Source of the DNA: Acinetobacter sp. ANC 4169
Lineage (GTDB): Bacteria; Pseudomonadota; Gammaproteobacteria; Pseudomonadales; Moraxellaceae
DNA: 64,000 nucleotides
Assembly: GCF_002135355.1 (NCBI RefSeq)
Contig: NZ_NEGE01000002.1
Location: forward strand, 62,001-126,000
Reading direction: 5' to 3'
In this document: piece after piece, positions 55,526 through 64,000 of the stretch
Layout of the letters: the number at the start of each line of letters is the position of its first letter
Position numbering within the stretch: the stretch's first letter is position 1
Notes under the pieces: model-generated
Told to the model about the DNA's origin: nothing
Databases searched by the model: none
The model's input: the letters and a program-made list of their open reading frames with translations, nothing else
Program-made: the position numbers and the translations under genes

Positions 55526-55810
55526 CTAGATTTTATAAAAATTATGCTGTAACGCTTTAAATACATATTTTATAAATGCCCGCCATGATTGAAAGTCGGG
55601 AATTTCTACCATCCAGAACGTGAATTTAACTTCATTGATAATCAGCGTGATATTGACATGGGTGTTAACGATTAAATACTCATATCCTTTTGTTTCTGCA
55701 TATTTTATTAGACATCTGGTGAAATACTCTGCTTTATCATCAGGCATATTGTCGGCTTCATACTCAGTTTTAACGAAAGCACAAATTAAACAAGATAAAT
55801 TCCATAACAA
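55526..55810 (-). CDS. Hypothetical protein (94 aa), TTG start
   Basis: The frame starts with TTG at 55810, where TAGGA lies about 7 bases upstream; an ATG at 55747 would give a 73-residue form. The product is helical at the N-terminus and has strands in the middle (YEYLIVNTHVNITLIINEVKFTFWMVEI). No family is recognised. It and the gene at 55217 are on the same strand 36 bases apart and may be one unit. Confidence 0.45.
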   Translation of the reverse strand: MLWNLSCLICAFVKTEYEADNMPDDKAEYFTRCLIKYAETKGYEYLIVNTHVNITLIINEVKFTFWMVEIPDFQSWRAFIKYVFKALQHNFYKI

Positions 55811-56468
55811 TATTTTCCTAAAGTTGCCATTTTTTAACTTTTAAATATATTTGAAGGTTAGATATAATGATGATGGAGTAAAAATGACTCCTATTCAACA
55901 TTATTTAATGTTTCAGACCCATATTTTAAATAATTATTTTTAGCTCTAATAACAATTTAAAATATGTCTCAAAATATGTCTAATTTTCTCTAATTGAATA
56001 ATTAAATATGTAATTCAATATATTATTTAGCTAAGCGAATATTGCACTGCATTAAATTCAGGTCAATATATATTCATGTAACACAAGTTATCTGAAATGT
56101 AACTTTGTTAATATTTTTTTTATTAAAAAAAGCTTTTATTTATAATTTAATCATATTTATTAAAAACTTAAATCACCTACAACTTAAATGAAATTTAATT
56201 TAAAAAAGAAATTTTGCAACGATATTGAGAAAAAAAGAAAATTTAAATAAACCATAAAAATGTGATATATCATACATTTTACAGTTTTTTGAGGTTTTTA
56301 TTCTCAATCGACTGCCAATAAAATCATGTTATTTAAAGTAAAAATGTTTCAAATTTGAAACAAGAGTAAAATGTGTAAACTTTATTTAATTTATGTAGTT
56401 TAAATAATAATTTGTATTCTTCACTCATTTTTTAATGCTATTAATTATTGACCAGATAATGAGCAGTA
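55811..56468. other. Long AT-rich intergenic region upstream of otsBA
   Basis: These 658 bases have no coding frame and are very AT-rich, with many A and T runs that suggest bent DNA and H-NS-type binding. The otsBA promoter must lie at the right end. No clear promoter boxes were assigned. Confidence 0.5.
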
Positions 56469-56474
56469 TTGAAA

Positions 56475-57323
56475 ATGTATAACCCTATTTCCTATTATCC
56501 AGATGAAAGATACTATTCAAAAAAATTATTACAACTTATTACTTCATATTTAAACGCAGATAAAAAAATTTGCTTATTTCTGGATATTGATGGCACGCTC
56601 TCAGAATTTCATGCTGATCCTTCCCGCAGTTTCATCCCTAAAACCACATTAAAAACATTGCAGCAAATCAACAATTTTAATGTTGCCGTTAGCTTTGTTA
56701 CAGGACGTTCCGTACAGATTGCTGAAAGACTGATTGCCCCGCTTGAAATGCCGATTGCCGGAACGCACGGTCTAGAAATTAAAATGAATCATGAGGTGCA
56801 ATTTAATATTGCAGCTGAAGAATTTGATCCATCACTCATCCAGCAAGAGATCCAACAACTTTGCCGCCCTTACCCGCAGCTGCTCATTGAAAATAAAGCC
56901 TATTCCGTTGCCCTTCATTATCGGCAAAGTCCGGAATTGGCTGATATTGCCCGAAAAATTGCTAAAGATGTACAGCACAAGCATTCGGGACTGAAAATTA
57001 ATGAAGGCAAGTTTGTATTTGAACTGCTTCCGTTACAGGCCGATAAAGGCAAAGCCATTGAAAAAATATTAAAACATTTAAATTTCAGTGATGTTTTGCC
57101 TATCTTTATTGGCGATGACAGAACCGATGAATCTGGCTTCAAAGTCATTAATCACTATAACGGTATCAGTATAAAAGTTGGTTCAGAATCAACTCACGCT
57201 CACTACCGACTGAAGAATGTTTCTGATGTCGCCGATTTTCTTAATCTATTTTCGCAATTTTTAAAAGCACGTGTTTTGGGACTGTCTCAAGTATCAAATG
57301 GAGAAAAAGCATGTCTAGATTAA
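56475..57323 (+). CDS. otsB: Trehalose-6-phosphate phosphatase OtsB
   Basis: The protein of about 282 residues is a HAD-superfamily phosphatase: motif I FLDIDGTLSEF (nucleophile Asp near residue 37), motif II SFVTGRSV, and motif IV IGDDRTDESGF near residue 220. It removes phosphate from trehalose-6-phosphate to give trehalose, an osmoprotectant. The frame can also start at a TTG at 56469, two codons earlier, where a GAG has better spacing, so the start is uncertain by two residues. It overlaps otsA by 13 bases, so the two are translationally coupled. Confidence 0.93.
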   Translation: MYNPISYYPDERYYSKKLLQLITSYLNADKKICLFLDIDGTLSEFHADPSRSFIPKTTLKTLQQINNFNVAVSFVTGRSVQIAERLIAPLEMPIAGTHGLEIKMNHEVQFNIAAEEFDPSLIQQEIQQLCRPYPQLLIENKAYSVALHYRQSPELADIARKIAKDVQHKHSGLKINEGKFVFELLPLQADKGKAIEKILKHLNFSDVLPIFIGDDRTDESGFKVINHYNGISIKVGSESTHAHYRLKNVSDVADFLNLFSQFLKARVLGLSQVSNGEKACLD

Positions 57324-58744
57324 TCGTATTATCAAATCGTGTAAGTTTACCCAACCCGGATAAAGTAACGGCTGGTGGGCTTGCGGTGGCTTTACAAGAT
57401 GCACTGACCGATATTGGCGGAGTTTGGCTAGGCTGGAATGGTGAAAAAATTGAGAATCATCAGCAGCCATATTTTAATCAAACTGAACATAAGGGTGTGG
57501 AATACGTTACTTGCCCTTTAACCGAGGAACAATACCAAAATTATTATTGTGGCTTTGCAAATAATACTTTATGGCCAGCCATGCATGATCGAGCAGATTT
57601 AATTGAATATCAGCCTCAGCAATATAAGACCTATCAACAGGTTAATCGCTTATTTGCCCAGCAGCTCAAGAAAATTGCTCAGCCCGATGACATCATCTGG
57701 GTGCATGATTACCATTTTTTTAGTGTGGCCCGTTACTGTCGTGAACTGGGTATGAATAATAGAATTGGATTTTTCCTGCATATTCCCTTCGCCGGTATAA
57801 AAATCTGGAATTTAATTCCTACTGTACATTCATTGATTCAAGACCTTTGCCAGTATGATGTGGTGGGTTTGCAAACTGAACATGACCAAAAGAAATGTAT
57901 GCAAGTATGTAGTTATTATCTGGCTACAAAACCCGTTCATAGCCAAATGCTGAACTGTAATCATCATTCGGTGACAGTGAAATGTTATCCGATTGGGGTT
58001 AACCCGGAACTGATACAAAAAGCTGCGCAACAACAAGATGAAAATACTTCTACGGTATTTGAATTCGATGGTTTGGCTGATCAACAAACCATAATCAGTG
58101 TCGATCGCATTGATTATTCCAAAGGATTAATCGAACGGTTTAATGCGCTGGAAACATTTTTACAAAACAATCCTGAATATCATAAACACCTGACCGACAT
58201 ACAAATTGCCTGTCCCTGCCGGATGGAGATTGCAGCGTATAAAGATTTATTTGAGCATCTGCAATCCAAGGTCGATTTGATTAATCAGGAATTTTCCCAA
58301 GATGACTGGTTGCCGATTAACTGTAGCCATGACACCATTTCCCATGATCAATTAATGAAAATTTACCGGCAGGCCGATATTTGCTGGGTCAATTCATTAC
58401 GCGATGGAATGAATCTGGTGGCCAAAGAATTTATCGCGGCACAGAATCCTGAAGATCCTGGTGTTTTAATACTTTCCAAATATGCCGGGGCAGCAGCGCA
58501 AATGTCTGAAGCATTAATTGTCGATCCTGAAAGTTGTAGCAGTATGATTCAGGCGCTAAAAAAAGCCTTAACCATGGCAAAATCAGAACGATTAGAGCGT
58601 TATCAACAATTAATGAATGGGTTAAAACTTTTTGATATCAATGACTGGCGTAATGCATTTTTAGCCGATCTGAAAGGTGCTGACGAATTCAATATTCTTC
58701 CATCACCTACAAAACAAACCTATCATAAAATTGTGAATTATTAA
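57311..58744 (+). CDS. otsA: Trehalose-6-phosphate synthase OtsA
   Basis: The 477-residue GT20 enzyme joins UDP-glucose and glucose-6-phosphate. Family motifs are present: LSNRVSLPNPDKVTAGGLAVAL at the N-terminus, the WVHDYHFF segment, GFFLHIPFAG, DRIDYSKGLIERF and the C-terminal nucleotide-binding SLRDGMNLVAKEF with ILSKYAGAAAQM. GGAG lies 8 bases before the ATG inside otsB. Together with OtsB it makes trehalose under osmotic or desiccation stress, which matters in Acinetobacter. A strong terminator follows. Confidence 0.95.
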   Translation: MSRLIVLSNRVSLPNPDKVTAGGLAVALQDALTDIGGVWLGWNGEKIENHQQPYFNQTEHKGVEYVTCPLTEEQYQNYYCGFANNTLWPAMHDRADLIEYQPQQYKTYQQVNRLFAQQLKKIAQPDDIIWVHDYHFFSVARYCRELGMNNRIGFFLHIPFAGIKIWNLIPTVHSLIQDLCQYDVVGLQTEHDQKKCMQVCSYYLATKPVHSQMLNCNHHSVTVKCYPIGVNPELIQKAAQQQDENTSTVFEFDGLADQQTIISVDRIDYSKGLIERFNALETFLQNNPEYHKHLTDIQIACPCRMEIAAYKDLFEHLQSKVDLINQEFSQDDWLPINCSHDTISHDQLMKIYRQADICWVNSLRDGMNLVAKEFIAAQNPEDPGVLILSKYAGAAAQMSEALIVDPESCSSMIQALKKALTMAKSERLERYQQLMNGLKLFDINDWRNAFLADLKGADEFNILPSPTKQTYHKIVNY

Positions 58745-58784
58745 GGATTTTAAATTGGTAATTTATATTCTTTAACTATAAAAA

Positions 58785-58816
58785 AACGGGCATATCCATT
58801 TTTAGATATGCCCGTT
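58785..58816. terminator. Strong terminator after otsA
   Basis: AACGGGCATATC pairs perfectly with GATATGCCCGTT (12-bp stem) around an 8-base loop, with an A run before it. It lies between the convergent otsA and MFS genes; the T run is best for the minus-strand transcript. Confidence 0.85.
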
Positions 58817-58846
58817 CAGTTTTAACAAAATAACTAGGAAAATGAA

Positions 58847-60037
58847 TTAACAAGTTTTGACTTGAGTAAAATGATTCAGCAACGCAATCATGCTCAATAA
58901 AGCTGCAATCAAGGTGAAAACCATGGTTAAACCCATCATTTCACTGCTGATCCCGACCAATGCAGGTCCCAATAATGACCCGGTATAAGCCATAGTTGAA
59001 ACACATGACAATGCTGCTGCTTTAGACATGACATTTTGACGGCCTACACGTGAAAACATCACCGGAACAATGTTTGAACAGCCCAAACCCAGTAAAGCAT
59101 AGCCCAATAAAACCACGGTCCAGTGCGGAGCTGCAACGACTATCAGCAATCCAAACGCTGCACAAAGTGCACCGTAAATAATGATATTTTTTTCGCCCAA
59201 AGCCTTGATTAAATACTGACCCGCAAAACGCCCCAAAGTCATGGCGATTGCAAAGCAGGTATAAGCCAGCCCAGCAACAGTAGGCTTTACCCCATACTCA
59301 CTGATTAAATAGATCCCGCTCCAGTCCATAGCAGAACCTTCTGAAAGAAAGGCAATAAAACAGACCAGCCCCATCAAGATAATCAAGGGATTCGGCAACT
59401 TTCTAGTCTTGCTTTCGTCTTCAGCAATCTCGGCTTTTTGTTCCTTTTCAATGACCGATAAACTGTTAGGCACAGCTATTACACTCAAAATCACCAATAG
59501 GCTGCAAATCGCCAAAGCACTCATCAACGGGCTCACACCTGCTGCAAGTAATGCAGTTACCGTCATTACCCCAGCCAGGCCACCTAGACTGCACATCCCA
59601 TGAAACTGGGACATCATGCTTTTAGCACTGTATTTTTCTACCATGACCGCTTGAAGATTAATGGCTACCCCCAAGCTACCGGCTGCTGTACCGAACAGGA
59701 ACAAAGCAATCGCCATGATTAATATACTGCTGGTCAAGGCAAAGCTAGGTAACACCACGAGCAATAATAAAACGGCTACCGAAATAATGGCACGACAACC
59801 CACTTTCTGAATCAATAAACCTGTTGCAGGCATAGCCAGCATAGAACCTGCACCGATACACAACAATAAAGTACCAAAATCGGCATGATTCAGGTGAAGT
59901 CGCTGCTGTGCAAAAGGAATAAGCGGTGCCCACGCCGCAGTACTGAGTCCTAAACTAAAGAAACTCAGTAAGGTGGATAGACGCTGTGCAGAGTGCTGAG
60001 TTGCATGATCCAGATGTGCTGTTTTAGATAAAAACAT
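58847..60037 (-). CDS. MFS transporter, YbjJ-like
   Basis: The protein of about 396 residues has 12 membrane helices and the N-terminal pattern of YbjJ/FucP-like MFS proteins (FFSLGLSTAAWAPLIPFAQQRL, DFGTLLLCIGAGSMLAMPATG, and MCSLGGLAGV). A charged loop (about residues 190-215, EKEQKAEIAEDESKTRK) separates the two halves. The frame reaches back to a GTG at 60112, but the ATG at 60037 gives the normal short N-terminus, so I took it. The substrate is unknown. Confidence 0.82.
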   Translation of the reverse strand: MFLSKTAHLDHATQHSAQRLSTLLSFFSLGLSTAAWAPLIPFAQQRLHLNHADFGTLLLCIGAGSMLAMPATGLLIQKVGCRAIISVAVLLLLVVLPSFALTSSILIMAIALFLFGTAAGSLGVAINLQAVMVEKYSAKSMMSQFHGMCSLGGLAGVMTVTALLAAGVSPLMSALAICSLLVILSVIAVPNSLSVIEKEQKAEIAEDESKTRKLPNPLIILMGLVCFIAFLSEGSAMDWSGIYLISEYGVKPTVAGLAYTCFAIAMTLGRFAGQYLIKALGEKNIIIYGALCAAFGLLIVVAAPHWTVVLLGYALLGLGCSNIVPVMFSRVGRQNVMSKAAALSCVSTMAYTGSLLGPALVGISSEMMGLTMVFTLIAALLSMIALLNHFTQVKTC

Positions 60038-60620
60038 ATGTGTGTGCCACCACAATAAATAAGCTGTTTGGCAGTCCCTTTCAGGATGATTCCCATAGAA
60101 AAACCCCTGCACACTTATAGAAATTTTCTATAAATTAACAAGGGCTTCAATTTGGCGAAATTATACACAAAATAATCATTAATCAATCATATTTTTTAAG
60201 TATTCTTAAACTATTTTGTAACCGTGGCATCCTACTCCTAAAGCCCTTAAATCAGGGCCTCTAATTAACTTTAAAAATCAGCCACTAGCCTTTCTGCGTA
60301 TCCTTTTAATCAGAATGAATTGCCTTCCTATTGTTTAAATTATTTAGCACAAAATTTCGTTTTTGGTTTAAATTTCGAACCGTAAATAGACTGACTAAAC
60401 AATCCATATTTAAAGCTTTACTTAACAATGAGCATACACTTATAAAAGGAAATTAAGTTAAATCTGCAAAATATAAGAAAATATATGTGAAATGTATAGT
60501 TTATTTATCCAAACACAATCTTTTTGTTGTACAAATTTTATCCTTTATTCAATTCTTGGGTAGCGTTGCATAGAATCAATGGTATTGAAAATAACAACAC
60601 TACTATTGAGGATAAAGCTT
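60038..60620. other. Intergenic promoter region of the pilus operon
   Basis: This stretch of about 580 bases between divergent MFS and pilin genes is AT-rich and has no convincing gene. It must contain the pilus promoter, but no specific operator was recognised. Confidence 0.5.
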
Positions 60621-61157
60621 ATGAAAACCAAGAACATTATCTTTGTTCCCCTTACACTTACAGCCGCTTTCATGAGTGCAAATATACAAGCTGCAACTGC
60701 AACCGGGACGCTCACTGTAAAAGCAACCATTGCTTCAAGTTGTGCTATTAACACCAGTGCTACCGGGGCTGTGTCAGGGGCAGTGCTAGATTTTGGTAAT
60801 ATTTCCGGATTAACCGCCAATGTCGATGCTTCTACCTCTACCACAGGAGGAACAAAAATTGGGGTGCTTTGCAATAATGGAACCACCTGGTCTTTGGCTG
60901 CAGATGGTGGGGTAAATGTGAATGCATCTCAACGTCGCATGGCAAGTCAAACTTTAACCACCAAACAATATCTTCCTTATAACCTCTATAGTGACAGTAC
61001 CCGAGCCACAGCCATTCCTGTTGGAACTGCCTTCCAGACCGGGACTGGAACAGGAGCTTTACAAACTTATGATGTTTACGGCCGTATTCCCTCCGGCTCT
61101 ACGCTTCCGGGTGCAGACAGTTATCTAGATACGGTAACTCTAACCATAACTTACTAA
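60621..61157 (+). CDS. Spore coat U (SCPU) domain pilin-like protein
   Basis: The protein of about 178 residues has a signal peptide (IIFVPLTLTAAFMSANIQA) and one SCPU domain: TGTLTVKATIASSCAINTSA, LDFGNISG, VLCNNGTTWSLAADGG and a C-terminal donor-like strand YLDTVTLTITY. SCPU proteins are the subunits of archaic chaperone-usher pili such as Csu of A. baumannii, which serve in attachment and biofilm formation. The frame begins upstream at 60579, but TGAGGA at 60607-60612 points to the ATG at 60621. A terminator-like hairpin follows, which would favour subunit over chaperone and usher. Confidence 0.88.
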   Translation: MKTKNIIFVPLTLTAAFMSANIQAATATGTLTVKATIASSCAINTSATGAVSGAVLDFGNISGLTANVDASTSTTGGTKIGVLCNNGTTWSLAADGGVNVNASQRRMASQTLTTKQYLPYNLYSDSTRATAIPVGTAFQTGTGTGALQTYDVYGRIPSGSTLPGADSYLDTVTLTITY

Positions 61158-61176
61158 TAATAAATAAATTTATAAA

Positions 61177-61203
61177 AAAGGCATACTCCTCGCGTATGCC
61201 TTT
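61177..61203 (+). terminator. Hairpin between pilin and chaperone genes
   Basis: AAAGGCATAC pairs with GTATGCCTTT (10-bp stem, 7-base loop), preceded by an A run and followed only by TTTA. It is inside the operon, so it is probably a leaky terminator that sets pilin above chaperone and usher. Confidence 0.7.
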
Positions 61204-61229
61204 AGCCCACTCATATATGAGCTAAACGA

Positions 61230-61940
61230 ATGAAAACGGTATTTAAACTGACTATTGGCCTATTCACACTGACATGTTCTACTGCTTTTGCTGCTTCTTT
61301 AAGAATCTCCCCTATAAAAATGCAGTTAGCAGATACTCAACAAGCCACCAGCCTTTCTTTATTTAATGAATCAGCCGAAAGCAATCATTTACAGATTCGT
61401 GTTTTTAAATGGGTTCAAAAAAATAATCAGGATCAATTACTTGCTACAGACGACATCGTGGTGAGTCCACCCATCGTCAAGCTGGCATCAAATACCGCCT
61501 TAAATTTAAGGGTTGTACGGCAAAAACCCGTAGCATTAACTGATGAACATGCTTATCGGGTGATCATTGATGAATTACCCCATCCCATAGATCGCGATAC
61601 AACAGACCAAAGTGTAAATGTTTTGCTCCGCTCTTCTCTTCCTTTATTTATTAGCCCTAAAAAATCCAAAGCTGAATTAACGGCAAATTTAAAAATACAG
61701 GATAAAAATGGAGTCATTCATATTTCCAATTCTGGAGGACGTCATACCTTTATCAAAGACCTGAACTTAATGGATCGATCTACCAACAAAACTTACAAAA
61801 TTAAAGTGAATACGATTAATGGTTATATTCTTGCCAAGCAACAGAAAGAATTTTTAATTGAAGATCCAGGTTTTATATATAACCCCCAACATACTTATAA
61901 AATAAAAATAAATACCACTGACAGGAATTATGAATTTTAA
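61230..61940 (+). CDS. Periplasmic pilus chaperone (PapD/CsuC-like)
   Basis: The 236-residue protein has a signal peptide (LTIGLFTLTCSTAFA) and two immunoglobulin-like domains: SLRISPIKMQLADTQQATSLSLFNES, VSPPIVKLASNTALNLRVVRQKP and YRVIIDELP in the first, then FISPKKSKAEL and the second domain to the C-terminus. The Arg-rich strand LNLRVVRQ matches the subunit-binding G1 strand. It would donate a strand to SCPU pilins and hand them to the usher. It starts 26 bases after the leaky terminator. Confidence 0.9.
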   Translation: MKTVFKLTIGLFTLTCSTAFAASLRISPIKMQLADTQQATSLSLFNESAESNHLQIRVFKWVQKNNQDQLLATDDIVVSPPIVKLASNTALNLRVVRQKPVALTDEHAYRVIIDELPHPIDRDTTDQSVNVLLRSSLPLFISPKKSKAELTANLKIQDKNGVIHISNSGGRHTFIKDLNLMDRSTNKTYKIKVNTINGYILAKQQKEFLIEDPGFIYNPQHTYKIKINTTDRNYEF

Positions 61941-61965
61941 AATATAAATTAAGGCGGGAATTTAT

Positions 61966-64000
61966 ATGATATACAAGAAATATTGTATTATATTATTTGC
62001 TTTAAATTGTCCTTTCCGGTTGGTATTTGCAGAAGTTTATACTAATGATGTTCTGCCGGAAATTCCAATATCTAAAGCTGAAAATCACTATACCACCCTG
62101 TTTTTAAGTACAAATATAAATAGCACCGAGATCAATGAACTGGTACGTTTTTATCAAGACCAAGAGGGTCAGTTATATATTCGTCCTGAAGACCTGGAAA
62201 AAATCCGCATACTCCCGCCTAAACTAAACAATACTTTTATTTCACTAGATGAGATTCCTCAATTAAAATATAAATATGACCTAAACAATCAAACCATCAA
62301 AATTTCTATTCCGGAAAATAAACTGATTGCTTCCAGTATAGATTTAAATAAACAGCCACAAATAAAAAATTCTGATCTGAATATAAAAAGTATGAATGCG
62401 CTTATTTTAAATTATGCTCTTTATCATACAGTGACGAATAATGAAAATTCATTTTCTGGAACTTTTGATGCTTTACACAATAGCCAATATGGTAATTTTA
62501 ATTCAGGTTTTCTGTACCGAAATGCTCAACCCCTAAACTCCTCTTCAGAACACTGGGTCAGACTCAATAGTTTTTGGCAAAAAATTGATGCTGAAAAAAT
62601 TCAGCAATATACCGTCGGTGATTTTATTAGCCATACTCCAGATTGGGGAAATAGCGTGCGACTGGCGGGTTTGCAATGGTCATCTGCTTATGCACAGCGT
62701 TCCGATATTGTCACCACTGCCCTGCCACAGTTTTCCGGTTCAGCCGCTTTGCCCTCAAGCCTAGATTTATATGTGAATCAACAAAAAATTTATAGCGGAG
62801 AAATTCCTTCGGGTCCATTTGACTTAAAGTCATTGCCTTTTATTTCCGGAAATGAAGTCACGCTGGTCACTACCGATATCACGGGGCAGCAAATTGTAAA
62901 AAAGCAGGCTTATTATTTCTCACCCAAAATTTTAGCCAAGGACATTCATCAATTTTCTGTCGATCTGGGATTTCCCCGCTATAACTTTGCCAATGAATCC
63001 AATCAATATGATGAAACCCTTTTTGCTGCGGCCAGTTCCCGTTACGGTTTGAGTCACACACTCACTTTAAGTGCAGGCCTGGAAGCAAGTAGTGATGGCT
63101 TGGTCAATCTGGGGATCGGTGCTGCCAAGAATTTTTTAGGCCGCGGTGTGATCAATGCCAGTGTTACAGGGAGTCATTATGATGATGAACAGGGCCTGCT
63201 TTCAGTAGTGGGGCTGGAAAGCCGTCTGAGTAAAGATCTGTCTATGAATATCAGTTACCAGAAGGCCTCAGAAGGTTATCATGATCTGGCGCGGGTCAGT
63301 GAAAAGCTGTATTTGAGCAAGAATCATCAATATACGAATCCCGATTATCCTGCCACGCTCAGCTCCTCTGCCAATGAGATTTTTCGTGCTGGCCTCAATC
63401 TGAACATCAATAGCGGAGTGAATGTTTCAACCAATTACAGTCAAATTAAATATGCAGATGAACAATATAAACTGGCGACCCTGAATATCAGTGCCAATTT
63501 ATCCAATAGTTGGAGCATATTTGGTTCAATCTATAAAGATTTCGTTAAAGATCAGGATTATGGCGGTTTTGTTGCATTGCGCTTTACCCCATCTGCACGC
63601 TTTAACAGTATCAGCAGCATCAGCCGAGATGACGGCTCGATTTCTTATCGACAGGAAGTGAACGCAGTCACTGACCAGCGTATTGGTGGCTTGGGTGTCG
63701 GTGCCTCGGTTGGACATAGTGAAGGTCAATCCAGTACTGCAAGTGCCTATGTGAATTATCGTGCCAGACCGGCCTATCTGACAGCGCAATATCATCAATA
63801 TGATAATACTGAACAAATCGCGCTTTCTGCCACCGGTGCACTTGTGGCTGCACAAGGACGTTTATTTATGGCACATGAAATTGGCGATTCCTATGCCATT
63901 GTGACCAATGCCGGTCCGCACAGCCAGATTTTAAATGGCGGGGTGAATCTGGGAGAAACCGATAAAAAAGGTCGTTTCTTTATTTCCCATCTCAGTCCCT
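61966..64000 (+). CDS. Outer-membrane usher of the archaic pilus (partial)
   Basis: The frame begins with ATG at 61966 (AAGGCGGGA upstream) and is still open at 64000, giving about 678 residues. It has a signal peptide (CIILFALNCPFRLVFA), an N-terminal domain (FLSTNINSTEINELVRFYQDQEGQLYIRPEDLEKI), and a beta-barrel region with GDFISHTPDWGNSVRLAGLQWSS, SLDLYVNQQKIYSGEIPSGPFDL and the typical GRFFISHLSP plug/CTD linker at the visible end. It is an FimD/CsuD-type usher that secretes and assembles pilins at the outer membrane. The tip adhesin gene is probably beyond the window. Confidence 0.92.
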   Translation, partial: MIYKKYCIILFALNCPFRLVFAEVYTNDVLPEIPISKAENHYTTLFLSTNINSTEINELVRFYQDQEGQLYIRPEDLEKIRILPPKLNNTFISLDEIPQLKYKYDLNNQTIKISIPENKLIASSIDLNKQPQIKNSDLNIKSMNALILNYALYHTVTNNENSFSGTFDALHNSQYGNFNSGFLYRNAQPLNSSSEHWVRLNSFWQKIDAEKIQQYTVGDFISHTPDWGNSVRLAGLQWSSAYAQRSDIVTTALPQFSGSAALPSSLDLYVNQQKIYSGEIPSGPFDLKSLPFISGNEVTLVTTDITGQQIVKKQAYYFSPKILAKDIHQFSVDLGFPRYNFANESNQYDETLFAAASSRYGLSHTLTLSAGLEASSDGLVNLGIGAAKNFLGRGVINASVTGSHYDDEQGLLSVVGLESRLSKDLSMNISYQKASEGYHDLARVSEKLYLSKNHQYTNPDYPATLSSSANEIFRAGLNLNINSGVNVSTNYSQIKYADEQYKLATLNISANLSNSWSIFGSIYKDFVKDQDYGGFVALRFTPSARFNSISSISRDDGSISYRQEVNAVTDQRIGGLGVGASVGHSEGQSSTASAYVNYRARPAYLTAQYHQYDNTEQIALSATGALVAAQGRLFMAHEIGDSYAIVTNAGPHSQILNGGVNLGETDKKGRFFISHLSP

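Noticed and set aside
1..64000. CRISPR arrays, tRNA or rRNA genes, prophage or integrase genes
   Set aside because: None was seen: no regularly spaced repeats, no tRNA-like cloverleaf and no phage structural genes apart from the T6SS sheath, tube and baseplate homologues.

Overview
The window looks like chromosomal DNA of an Acinetobacter species. The support is an AT-rich base composition, a type VI secretion (T6SS) locus with the Acinetobacter layout (tagX-side genes, a divergent tssBC-hcp-tssEFG-tssM-tagF-OmpA arm, no tssJ), AdeA/AdeB-like efflux proteins, the MesX/MesD methionine synthase pair and a Csu-like pilus operon. The species cannot be fixed from sequence reading alone. No rRNA, tRNA or CRISPR array was seen.

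Layout. 1-7.3 kb (minus): T6SS arm tssH(clpV)-tssA-tssK-tssL-membrane protein-tagX, with tagX cut by the window edge. 7.7-21.4 kb (plus): signal-peptide protein (AsaA-like)-tssB-tssC-hcp-tssE-tssF-tssG-membrane protein-tssM-tagF-OmpA/TagN. Together these supply sheath, tube, baseplate, membrane complex and sheath recycling; no VgrG, PAAR or effector lies in the window. 21.4-26.5 kb: amidase, MocR-type regulator, unknown proteins. 26,986-27,013: a near-canonical XerC/XerD dif site in a gene-poor 0.9 kb stretch, which places the window at the chromosome replication terminus. 27.3-28.6 kb: a DUF1826-like gene and a 309-bp inverted-repeat element with target duplication.

28.6-35 kb is a sulfur/one-carbon block: mesX-mesD-flavin reductase-TauE/SafE exporter (minus operon, with two MetR-type boxes upstream), a frameshifted queH, and a MetF-like protein with a MetV-type cysteine tail. 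35-39 kb: a broken membrane-protein gene and a DevBCA/MacAB-like exporter. 39.3-40.5 kb: an IS110-family insertion sequence with a structured left end (possible bridge RNA). 41-45.5 kb: an adeA-adeB-like RND pump lacking adeC, with what looks like the stub of a lost adeR upstream. 45.7-47.9 kb: OsmC-YcaO fusion. 48.8-53.8 kb: YbhGFSR-like exporter. 54-56 kb: small envelope and unknown proteins. 56.5-58.7 kb: trehalose synthesis otsB-otsA. 58.8-60 kb: YbjJ-like MFS protein. 60.6-64 kb: pilin (SCPU)-chaperone-usher operon, usher cut by the window edge.

Most interesting points: the MesX/MesD operon carrying a flavin reductase and a sulfite-exporter-family gene under apparent MetR control (methyl donor unknown); the dif site; the apparent loss of adeRS beside an IS110 element; and the candidate bridge RNA. 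All functional calls are from reading motifs and recalled family knowledge, without database searches.
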